In this document: positions 1-4,963 of the stretch, one piece after another
How positions within the stretch are numbered: the stretch's first letter is position 1
Layout: each line of letters opens with the position of its first letter
From: Bacteroidota bacterium
GTDB lineage: Bacteria > Bacteroidota > Bacteroidia > Bacteroidales > UBA4417
DNA length: 6,770 nt
Direction of reading: 5' to 3'
Assembly: GCA_020048595.1 (NCBI GenBank)
Contig: JAIFMH010000165.1
Location: 1 to 6,770, forward strand
Translations under genes and position numbers: made by a program
The notes under the pieces: generated by a model
What the model saw: the letters and a program-made list of their open reading frames with translations, nothing else
The model's database searches: none
Told to the model about the DNA's origin: nothing

Positions 1-117
1 GAGAGTTCGTCAGATAAAAATAAAGAAAGAGATAAATTTATTTTTTGGATCTATATGGTAGTGTCAGTACCTTTGTTTTTTGTTGCTTTATATTATGTAA
101 AGCCTTATGTAAATTAA
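1..117 (+). CDS. C-terminal fragment of a small membrane protein (5' end outside window)
   Basis: The first frame is open from the window edge to a TAA at 115-117, giving 38 residues. A polar, lysine-rich stretch (residues about 5-12) is followed by one strongly hydrophobic segment (about 13-33, rich in F, V, Y and L) and a short KPYVN tail, so the protein probably ends with a single membrane helix and a very short tail. I do not recognise the family. It lies just upstream of a toxin-tail-like remnant in the same orientation, so it could be an immunity or accessory protein of an upstream toxin cassette; that is inference from position only. The AT-rich composition matches the next two features and differs from the rest of the window. 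Confidence 0.5.
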   Translation, partial: ESSSDKNKERDKFIFWIYMVVSVPLFFVALYYVKPYVN

Positions 118-124
118 CAAATAA

Positions 125-298
125 ATCCCTACTGGAGTTCCAGTAGGAATTACTCTTGGTTTAGGCGCTGCGGCGGGAGAAATGTGGTACGATAGTTTTA
201 ATTCATTCATGATACACCTGTCTGATGGTTTGGGGACAATGCAGTATAACATGAAAAAAGGTTGGAATCCTGGTACTATTTTTGGAGGGAACCAATAA
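125..298 (+). pseudogene. Start-less remnant resembling the C-terminal end of a polymorphic-toxin/Rhs-type protein
   Basis: This frame is open for 57 codons between TAA at 122-124 and TAA at 296-298, with no start codon near its beginning; the first ATG is at 182. The translation has protein-like composition: an alanine/glycine-rich segment (LGLGAAAGEMW) with one hydrophobic patch, then SDGLGTMQYNMKKGWNPG and a glycine-rich end. I read it as a displaced C-terminal tip because Rhs-type loci often carry start-less tip fragments, each followed closely by an immunity gene, and a 172-residue membrane protein gene begins 6 bases after this stop. Resemblance to Rhs tails is from memory, not from a search. 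No catalytic motif is visible, so a toxic activity cannot be named. It could instead be the 3' end of an unrelated decayed gene. Confidence 0.4.
128..147. repeat. Perfect 9-bp inverted repeat
   Basis: CCTACTGGA (128-136) and TCCAGTAGG (139-147) are perfect reverse complements separated by GT, so RNA from either strand can form a tight hairpin. It starts 10 bases after the stop of the fragment ending at 117. It is not followed by a clean T run, and it lies within the open frame of the 125-298 remnant. It could be a weak terminator for the upstream gene, a recombination scar, or chance. Confidence 0.45.
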
Positions 299-304
299 TA
301 CAAG

Positions 305-823
305 ATGAAAATGGATTTCTTATATAAAAGCACTTTTAAAAACAGATTGAGCCATATATATCTGGTTTATATGGCTTTGTTTGCAATTGCATTATTTGTA
401 TTATTTATGGTCTTCAAATTTGGGGTTGGTGATCTTAATGAATACATTTATATTGCAGTTAGCCTTTATGGTTTTTTCCTCATTCTTCCAACATTGTTTA
501 TTCATTTTTCATACCTAATCACAAATTATAAAGATCAATTGATCATCAATTTTGATAATGAAATCATTGAATACCAACATAAAGGAAGAAAAATATTATT
601 TCATTTTAATGAAATCAAACTAATTGATGTGTATAAGACACATGCACTATTAAGAAGAGCACCTGGTTGGTTGCCTTGGGAAACAAACCATTATCTCAAA
701 ATTACTTTAGATAATGGTAAAGAAATATTTATTACTTGTTTTATGGCTAATGAATTAGAGCTTCCCGTTGATAAGAGTAAAATTAAACTACATAAAGTTT
801 TTTACCCTTACTTAAGGAGATAA
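305..823 (+). CDS. Two-helix membrane protein with a beta-rich C-terminal domain; candidate immunity protein
   Basis: This encodes 172 residues starting at ATG 305, with a second in-frame ATG at 311. Hydrophobic segments at about residues 18-38 and 48-73 look like a membrane hairpin. Residues about 75-170 alternate short beta-like strands (DQLIINFDNEIIEY, RKILFHFNEIKLIDVY, HYLKITLDNGKEIFITCF), the pattern of a small PH-like domain on a membrane anchor, and the end is basic (PYLRR). I do not recognise a named family. The gene starts 6 bases after the stop of the remnant at 125-298, the spacing expected of a toxin-tip/immunity pair, so I infer a role as an immunity protein against a membrane-acting or cell-surface toxin. 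Sampled 60-base lines are about 22-35% GC, lower than the folP-DUF1599 region, which suggests acquired DNA. A GGAGGG at 284-289 is 15 bases from the start, too far for a standard ribosome binding site. Confidence 0.7.
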   Translation: MKMDFLYKSTFKNRLSHIYLVYMALFAIALFVLFMVFKFGVGDLNEYIYIAVSLYGFFLILPTLFIHFSYLITNYKDQLIINFDNEIIEYQHKGRKILFHFNEIKLIDVYKTHALLRRAPGWLPWETNHYLKITLDNGKEIFITCFMANELELPVDKSKIKLHKVFYPYLRR

Positions 824-862
824 TTAATAAATAAAAAGATCATTTTAAACTTAGTCTTTAAT

Positions 863-950
863 CCCCCGCTGGCGCTGATTTTCATTCAGTGCCGGGAAAA
901 TAGCTTATAAAAGGATACTGTGTCTAAGCGTTAGGATTCCTGAATCCCAA
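863..950. repeat. REP-like intergenic element with two hairpins
   Basis: Two inverted repeats stand close together in the gap before ruvX. The first pairs CCC (865-867) and GGCGCTGA (871-878) with TCAGTGCCGGG (886-896), leaving a three-base bulge, one G-T pair and a seven-base loop. The second is GGATTC (934-939) with GAATCC (942-947). The first hairpin is followed by AAAA rather than a T run, so it is not a standard plus-strand terminator. The motifs CCCGCTGGCGCTGA and TAAGCGTTAGGATTC resemble dispersed intergenic repeats I associate with Bacteroidota genomes; that is recollection, and copy number elsewhere cannot be checked here. Confidence 0.4.
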
Positions 951-994
951 ACTTTTGTAACGTAAAGCGAGTAAGCACCTATCTTCTTTTTTTA

Positions 995-1002
995 TACTTT
1001 TG
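995..1002 (+). promoter_or_regulatory. Bacteroidota -7 box (TAnnTTTG) for ruvX
   Basis: TACTTTTG matches the Bacteroidota -7 consensus TAnnTTTG exactly. No TTTG lies 19-21 bases upstream; the nearest, at 954-957, is 37 bases away, so the -33 element is absent or degenerate. The expected transcript start, a few bases after the box, falls only about 2-6 bases before the ruvX start codon at 1011. Confidence 0.5.
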
Positions 1003-1010
1003 CAGAAAAT

Positions 1011-1439
1011 TTGAAATTGGGCAGGATATTAGCCATTGATTACGGACAGAAGCGTGTAGGACTTGCAGTTACTGATGAACTCAGGATGATAGCGGGTGCG
1101 TTGGATACGGTACACTCAAAAGATGTTATCGCTTTCCTGAAAAATTACGTTTCGCACGAAAATGTGGATTGTTTTGTGGTAGGATATCCGCTTACATTAC
1201 AAAACCAGCTTTCGGAATCTGCCCGTTTTACCGAACCTTTTGTTAAACATCTGCAGCGTACATTTCCCAATATTCCGGTCGAGAGAATGGATGAACGGTT
1301 TACATCAAAAATGGCTACCGCTGCCATTCTTATTTCAGGAGCAAAAAAAAAGGACCGTCAGGATAAAGCTTTGGTTGATAAAGTCAGTGCTGTAATTATC
1401 CTTCAATCCTATCTTGAGATGAAAGCCATGCAGAGATGA
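1011..1439 (+). CDS. ruvX: RuvX/YqgF family putative Holliday junction resolvase / pre-16S rRNA nuclease
   Basis: This encodes 142 residues, the usual length for the family, with an RNase H-like fold. The signature IDYGQKRVGLAVTD is at residues 9-22 with the first catalytic Asp at D10. The second strand motif VVGYPLT is at 56-62, the D-E-R-x-T-S motif at 94-99, and the third acidic position at D123 in DKVSA (123-127). Family members act in 16S rRNA 5'-end maturation and are annotated as candidate Holliday junction nucleases; the molecular role here is inferred from the family. The start is TTG at 1011: the conserved motif begins by residue 5, no ATG or GTG occurs just upstream in frame, and the next Met (residue 26) would remove the catalytic Asp. 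A hairpin terminator overlaps the stop, so it is probably transcribed alone, ahead of def. Confidence 0.93.
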   Translation: MKLGRILAIDYGQKRVGLAVTDELRMIAGALDTVHSKDVIAFLKNYVSHENVDCFVVGYPLTLQNQLSESARFTEPFVKHLQRTFPNIPVERMDERFTSKMATAAILISGAKKKDRQDKALVDKVSAVIILQSYLEMKAMQR

Positions 1440-1464
1440 ACCAATAGGTTGGTTTTTTGTTTTT
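1439..1464 (+). terminator. Rho-independent-type terminator after ruvX
   Basis: AACCAA (1439-1444) pairs perfectly with TTGGTT (1449-1454) around a four-base TAGG loop, and TTTTGTTTTT follows at 1455-1464. The stem begins at the last base of the ruvX TGA. The six-pair stem has few GC pairs, but the T tract is strong. It would separate ruvX from def. Confidence 0.7.
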
Positions 1465-1477
1465 ATAAAGATTAAAT

Positions 1478-1519
1478 TACAATGTCGGATGTTTGATGTA
1501 CAATTTCGGATTAAATATT
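1478..1519. repeat. Degenerate heptanucleotide repeat (TACAATG/TCGGATT type)
   Basis: Six consecutive 7-base units follow the ruvX terminator: TACAATG, TCGGATG, TTTGATG, TACAATT, TCGGATT and AAATATT. The same two-unit pattern (TACAATK TCGGATK) returns after exactly 21 bases. Positions 5 and 6 of most units read A-T. It lies upstream of a cleaner heptad array that leads to def. Confidence 0.55.
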
Positions 1520-1580
1520 TGAACCTTAATTGTTAACGCATCAGGCATTTGAAACACTGAACTTTTAACACCGCAATGAC

Positions 1581-1685
1581 AAATAACGATTAACCAACAA
1601 CGATTAACCAACAACGATTAACCAATAACGTTTAACCAATAACGTTTAACCAATAACGCTTACCCAACAACGATTAACTAATAAC
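1581..1685. repeat. Tandem 7/14-bp repeat array immediately upstream of def
   Basis: Fifteen 7-base units of form NNNNAAC run without a break. Most alternate as a 14-base unit AACGATTAACCAAC or AACGTTTAACCAAT, seven copies from 1585 to 1682. Substitutions cluster at unit positions 5 and 14 of the 14-mer, and one unit is more diverged (AACGCTTACCCAAC, 1655-1668). The array stops 8 bases before the def start codon, so the def leader is repeat DNA with no visible ribosome binding site. The complementary heptad type recurs at 3995-4036. Confidence 0.9.
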
Positions 1686-1693
1686 AAACACCA

Positions 1694-2176
1694 ATGATTC
1701 TTCCTGTAGTCGCGATCGGACATCCTAATTTACGAAAACTCTCAGTTGATATAACTCCTGAATATCCCGGTCTGCAGCAGCTTATAGCCGATATGTGGGA
1801 AACCATGTATTTTTCAGTAGGAGTGGGGCTTGCGGCACCTCAGATCAACAAACAGATCAGGCTTTTTGTGATCGATGCTACCCCTTACGAAAAAGAAACT
1901 CCGGAAACCAAAGATTTTAAAAAGGTATTTATAAATCCGAAGATAGTTGAGGAAAAAGGCGAGGAATGGGCTTTTAGCGAAGGCTGCCTCAGTATCCCTG
2001 ATATTCATGAAGTGGCCAGGATTATTCAGCATGAATATGATCATCTCGAAGGTGTTTTGTTTGTGGATAAAATTCATCCGTTGCGCAAAATTATGATCAA
2101 GCGCAAACTGCAGGAAATTGCCAAAGGCATTACCGAGGCTAAGTATAAAATGATTTTTCCACCGAAAAAACGTTGA
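1694..2176 (+). CDS. def: Peptide deformylase with an internal in-frame loss of about 27 residues
   Basis: Peptide deformylase is an Fe/Zn enzyme that removes the formyl group from the N-terminal Met of new proteins. All three signature motifs are present in order: GVGLAAPQ (residues 43-50), EGCLS (96-100) with metal ligand C98, and QHEYDH (112-117) with H113, E114 and H117. The N-terminus (MILPVVAIGHPNLRK) fits the family, supporting ATG 1694. The oddity is spacing: C98 to H113 is 15 residues, whereas in E. coli it is 42 (Cys90 to His132). The beta-strand region normally between motifs 2 and 3 is therefore missing, and the protein is 160 residues instead of roughly 185. The apparent junction is at E106-V107 (about 2009-2014). 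The frame is open on both sides. The enzyme may be inactive, a second diverged copy, or an assembly artefact. The next gene is also damaged. Confidence 0.85.
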   Translation: MILPVVAIGHPNLRKLSVDITPEYPGLQQLIADMWETMYFSVGVGLAAPQINKQIRLFVIDATPYEKETPETKDFKKVFINPKIVEEKGEEWAFSEGCLSIPDIHEVARIIQHEYDHLEGVLFVDKIHPLRKIMIKRKLQEIAKGITEAKYKMIFPPKKR

Positions 2177-2370
2177 TTACCAGGAAGATTGTAACTCAAA
2201 GCATAGCTTGAAACTCAAGGAACGAATGATTCCCTCAGACTTTTGGTGATCAAAGCCGTTTTATTACGCTGATATAACATTAAAATAAAATTATTGACTT
2301 ATTTTCACAAAGTAAATAACTCTGAAGGTGTTAAGAATTTTCTCCTGAATTGAAAAAACTGTTTCAGCAT

Positions 2371-2395
2371 AACTTATTTAAAAGCGTAATAAGTT
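2371..2395. other. Perfect 8-bp inverted repeat upstream of the lipoprotein gene
   Basis: AACTTATT (2371-2378) and AATAAGTT (2388-2395) are perfect reverse complements with a nine-base spacer, ending 20 bases before the ATG at 2416. It could be an operator or leader hairpin, but it is AT-rich and may be chance. Confidence 0.35.
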
Positions 2396-2415
2396 CTTTC
2401 CATATACTTTCCACA

Positions 2416-2870
2416 ATGAGAAATACTTTTCTGATTTTATCATTACTGATTTCCTTTACTTTTTTGTCCTGTTCGTTTTCGGGCGATAAAATGTCGGAAA
2501 AGATATCCAAAATGGAAACAGACATGAAGAATACCCATATAGTAGCCTGGCACCTGAGTATCTTTACAAAGCTGCCGGACTTGCCATTGGTTTCAGCAGG
2601 GGAATACAGGCAGTAGGGATATACGAATCCATAATTCATACGTATCCTGGCTATAAAAAAATACCTGAGAGTTATTTCATGCAAGCGTTTGCTTACGAAA
2701 ATATTATTGGAAACACAGGCAAGGCGTTTGAATATTACAATGAATTCCTCTCTAAATTTCCGGAACACGAATTAGCCGATGATGCCCTCACAGCCATTAA
2801 GTTTATGGGAAAGTCGCCTGATGAAATAGTTCGCGAATTTGAAAGGATGAATGCGGATACGATCAGGTAG
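2416..2870 (+). pseudogene. Frameshifted TPR-like lipoprotein gene
   Basis: The first half (ATG 2416) begins with a lipoprotein signal: a short Arg-containing N-terminus, a hydrophobic core and a lipobox ending FLSC with C19. It then runs into MSEKISKMETDMKN and, out of frame, stops at TAG 2614-2616. The continuation lies in the frame one base earlier, open from at least 2523 to TAG 2868-2870. It reads APEYLYKAAGLAIGF, then AVGIYESIIHTYPGY and AFEYYNEFLSKFPEHE, ending with ADDALTAIKFMGKSPDEIVREFE, a tetratricopeptide-type helix pattern. The switch falls near 2523-2532 and needs a net loss of 3n+1 bases. Because the normal helix before APEYL seems short or absent, more than one base may be missing. 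Bacteroidota often place a TPR gene after def, which fits. An upstream in-frame TTG at 2350 is less likely as a start because it would bury the signal peptide. Confidence 0.75.
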
Positions 2871-2893
2871 TTGATGATTATTCTTTAATCGTT

Positions 2894-2913
2894 CCCTTCG
2901 GCTGCGCTCAGGG
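2894..2913. repeat. CCCTTCGGCTGCGCTCAGGG-type dispersed intergenic repeat
   Basis: A GC-rich 20-base block with CCCT at one end and AGGG at the other stands in an AT-rich gap, 23 bases after the broken lipoprotein gene. It closely resembles the CCTTCG...CGCTCAGGG palindromic element that recurs between genes in many bacterial genomes. Only one copy is in this window, so its repeat status is recalled, not shown. Confidence 0.45.
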
Positions 2914-2975
2914 TAAAACTGGTTAAAAGTTATTCGTAACTAAGTAAATAGATTTGAGGTACCTGATTTGGGGTG

Positions 2976-2994
2976 TACTGTGATCAGTATTTTT
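2976..2994 (+). terminator. Weak terminator-like hairpin downstream of the lipoprotein gene
   Basis: TACTG (2976-2980) pairs with CAGTA (2985-2989) around TGAT, followed by TTTTT at 2990-2994. The stem has only five pairs and lies about 100 bases past the gene end, so support is modest. It could end plus-strand transcription before the convergent cdaA. Confidence 0.35.
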
Positions 2995-3019
2995 ACAATA
3001 AAATTCTAAGATTTTAAAC

Positions 3020-3036
3020 TGAGATTATTCATCTCA
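3020..3036 (-). terminator. Possible weak terminator hairpin downstream of cdaA
   Basis: TGAGAT (3020-3025) and ATCTCA (3031-3036) form a six-pair stem with a five-base loop, 24 bases past the cdaA stop. Read on the minus strand, the hairpin is followed by GTTTAAAA, which is only a partial T run. Confidence 0.3.
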
Positions 3037-3060
3037 CAATATACATTCCACTTCCTTCCT

Positions 3061-3861
3061 TTATTCTTTTCCTGAAAAGTCTTCAGTAAGCATTGTTTTT
3101 AATCCCGACGCTTTTATATCCAACGAAAGTTCTCCATTACGGCAGTAGGAGATACGGCCGGTTTGCTCAGAAACAATAATTGCGATGGAGTCATTTTTCT
3201 CTGTAATCCCGATGGCTGCACGATGCCGCAACCCGAACTCGGTAGGAAGGTCCATTTTTGCAGAAACCGGTAAAATACAACGGGCTGTCTTAATCCTGTT
3301 GTCACTGATAATAACAGCTCCGTCATGCATAGGATTATTTTTATAAAATATACTTTCAATAAGCTGATCCGAAATTAAAGCATCTACTGCCAGTCCTGTA
3401 TCTTTAAACTCAGCCAGGTCGTTTTTACGTCCAATCACAATCAATGCGCCGGTAAGCGTGTGCGACATCCTGTGGCATGCCTGAACAACAGGGTCAATAT
3501 CTGCAAGATTGCTGTTTTCGAGCTGAAGTTTTGAAAATAATGCCCTGAACCTGTGGCGGGTAATAAAACCTGGTGATCCGATAGCAAGCAGGAATTTTCG
3601 TATTTCAGGCTGAAATACAACGATAAAAGCTATAAATCCCACCGAAGTGAATGCTCCAAGCAAATCGCTGAGCAAATCCATCTGAAGCGTTTTTACTAGT
3701 CGCCAAATAACGAAAATAGCTAAAATGCCCAGGAAAATATTTACTGCCGCAGTCCCTTTAAGCAACTGATAAAGAGAAAACAGCAGTAATGCGACTAAAA
3801 GCACATCGATAACATCGAGTATCCTGATATGCAGAAAAAGAGGTATGATTGAAGCGATCAT
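3061..3861 (-). CDS. cdaA: Membrane-anchored diadenylate cyclase CdaA (c-di-AMP synthase)
   Basis: This encodes 266 residues, close to the usual length of CdaA/DacA enzymes, which join two ATP into cyclic di-AMP at the membrane. Three hydrophobic segments (about 16-34, 37-55 and 69-85) form the N-terminal membrane anchor. The DisA_N catalytic domain follows from about 95: GALIVIG at 138-144, the DGA motif at 180-182 (MHDGAVII), and the RHR motif at 212-214 (LRHRAAIG). Both nucleotide-binding signatures are intact, so activity is expected. The start ATG sits 22 bases after a strong TAnnTTTG box and has no clear ribosome binding site, as is usual in this phylum. It follows folP on the same strand after 187 bases and has its own promoter. 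c-di-AMP usually controls osmolyte and potassium balance and the cell wall; no effector gene is visible here. Confidence 0.95.
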   Translation of the reverse strand: MIASIIPLFLHIRILDVIDVLLVALLLFSLYQLLKGTAAVNIFLGILAIFVIWRLVKTLQMDLLSDLLGAFTSVGFIAFIVVFQPEIRKFLLAIGSPGFITRHRFRALFSKLQLENSNLADIDPVVQACHRMSHTLTGALIVIGRKNDLAEFKDTGLAVDALISDQLIESIFYKNNPMHDGAVIISDNRIKTARCILPVSAKMDLPTEFGLRHRAAIGITEKNDSIAIIVSEQTGRISYCRNGELSLDIKASGLKTMLTEDFSGKE

Positions 3862-3883
3862 TTATGACTGATTGTGTAAAGTG

Positions 3884-3915
3884 CAAATATACATTCAACG
3901 GTTTGTCTTTTCAAA
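3884..3915 (-). promoter_or_regulatory. Bacteroidota-type promoter for cdaA
   Basis: On the minus strand TTTG (3915-3912) is followed after 20 bases by TATATTTG (3891-3884), matching both the -33 (TTTG) and -7 (TAnnTTTG) consensus elements at normal spacing. A start of transcription near 3880 would leave a leader of about 19 bases before the ATG at 3861. Confidence 0.75.
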
Positions 3916-3994
3916 TTAATTCAGATTCTTCGAAAATTCATCACCTGATTTTCTGGAAACGTTCTTGGTAGAACATCATGCTTAGTCACTATCC

Positions 3995-4064
3995 GTTATT
4001 TGTTAATCGTTATTCGTTATTTGTTAATCGTTTTTCACTTTTCTTTCTTCACTTTTCACTTTCC
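3995..4064. repeat. Heptanucleotide repeat array running into the 3' end of folP
   Basis: Ten 7-base units run in one phase. GTTATTT, GTTAATC, GTTATTC, GTTATTT, GTTAATC and GTTTTTC come first (3995-4036), then ACTTTTC, TTTCTTC, ACTTTTC and ACTTTCC (4037-4064). The first six are the reverse complement of the NNNNAAC heptads before def. The last four are a different motif in the same phase, and they cover the final codons and stop of folP. Confidence 0.85.
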
Positions 4065-4924
4065 AAGTACATTTCCGCCAGTTTCAGAGTCTGAACTGCC
4101 TCTTTCACATCGTGAACACGCAGAATATCAGCACCATTAAGCAGTGCTATCAGATGTAAAGCGGTAGTAGAGGTTAATGCTTCTTCTGGTTTGATATCCA
4201 GTAATTTATAAATCATTGATTTGCGCGAAATCCCTACTAAAACCGGAAGCCCGAATTCCTTAAAAGCTCTGAGTTCGCGGAGCAAAGTGAAATTGTGTTC
4301 AATGGATTTTCCAAACCCAAAACCCGGATCAATGATCACTTGTTGTATGCCTGAATTATGTAATGAAATCAGTTTTTGTTCGAAAAAGCTACTGATCTGA
4401 CTGGTTACATTTTCGTATTCCGGATTACTCTGCATATCAGACGGAGTTCCCTGCATATGCATTAAAAGATAAGGCAAGCCTGTGGCAGCAACAGTTTCAA
4501 TCAACCCGGCATCTATGCTTCCGCCCGAAATATCATTAATAATACCAGCCCCTGCAGCAGCAGCAAGTTTTGCCACTTTTGACCGGTATGTGTCAACGGA
4601 AAAAACTGTATCCGTGTATCTAACTGAAAGCAGCTCCAGAACCGGAATAAGTCGTGCTATTTCTTCTTCTTCGGAAACATAGCCGGCACCCGGACGCGTG
4701 GATACTGCCCCAAGATCGATTATTGACGCACCATCCTGTATCATTTTTTCGGTGTGCGAAATACGTGCATCCATTCCGGTATAACGGCCGCCATCGAAAA
4801 ACGAATCCGGCGTTAAATTTAATATGCCCATAACCAGCGGTTTATCGGTACTGAGCACATTATTGCCGCAATTCAGGGTCTTATTTCCGGAAAAAGGTGT
4901 AATTTTATCACTCCAAAAATTCAT
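4049..4924 (-). CDS. folP: Dihydropteroate synthase
   Basis: This encodes 291 residues, a full-length TIM-barrel enzyme that joins 6-hydroxymethyl-dihydropterin pyrophosphate to p-aminobenzoate in folate synthesis, the target of sulfonamides. Motifs in order: MGILNLTPDSFFDGG at 32-46 (N36 for pyrophosphate/Mg), the loop STRPGA at 75-80, SVDTYR with D111, NDISGG from 130, LMHMQGTP at 154-161, DPGFGFGKSIEHN at 199-211, GISRKSM at 231-237, and the terminal RVHD at 269-272. No conserved block is missing. The usual GGxST is GAVST here, a variant I recall in other Bacteroidota. The last codons (ESEK, stop) are encoded by a heptanucleotide repeat array, so the C-terminal tail is repeat-derived. It is divergent from the DUF1599 gene, with a 39-base gap holding its -7 box, and lies upstream of cdaA on the same strand. 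Confidence 0.96.
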   Translation of the reverse strand: MNFWSDKITPFSGNKTLNCGNNVLSTDKPLVMGILNLTPDSFFDGGRYTGMDARISHTEKMIQDGASIIDLGAVSTRPGAGYVSEEEEIARLIPVLELLSVRYTDTVFSVDTYRSKVAKLAAAAGAGIINDISGGSIDAGLIETVAATGLPYLLMHMQGTPSDMQSNPEYENVTSQISSFFEQKLISLHNSGIQQVIIDPGFGFGKSIEHNFTLLRELRAFKEFGLPVLVGISRKSMIYKLLDIKPEEALTSTTALHLIALLNGADILRVHDVKEAVQTLKLAEMYLESEK

Positions 4925-4947
4925 GGTTTACTCTTTGAAATCAGCTA

Positions 4948-4955
4948 CAAAGTTA
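4948..4955 (-). promoter_or_regulatory. -7 box (TAnnTTTG) for folP
   Basis: TAACTTTG on the minus strand matches the Bacteroidota -7 consensus. It would start transcription near 4944, about 20 bases before the folP ATG at 4924, the same leader length as cdaA. No good TTTG lies at the expected distance; that position falls inside the beginning of the divergent DUF1599 gene. Confidence 0.55.
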
Positions 4956-4963
4956 TTGATATT

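Noticed and set aside
1581..1685. CRISPR array
   Set aside because: The units are 7/14 bases with no unique spacers; it is a simple tandem repeat.
2225..2245. GGAA...TTCC palindrome downstream of def
   Set aside because: Arms of four bases without a T run are too short to support a feature.
2405..2412. TACTTTCC as a -7 promoter box for the lipoprotein gene
   Set aside because: It matches only six of eight positions of TAnnTTTG, ends 3 bases before the ATG and has no -33 partner.
2364..2768. Minus-strand open frame of 134 codons opposite the lipoprotein gene
   Set aside because: The plus strand has a lipoprotein signal and TPR-like sequence across both frames; the antisense translation resembles no protein family.
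3961..3974. GTTCT-TGGT-AGAAC hairpin between folP and cdaA as a terminator
   Set aside because: No T run follows it on either strand, and the stem has only five pairs.
4482..4682. Plus-strand open frame of 66 codons inside folP
   Set aside because: It lies fully within a well-supported gene on the other strand and has a low-complexity A/S-rich translation typical of an antisense shadow.
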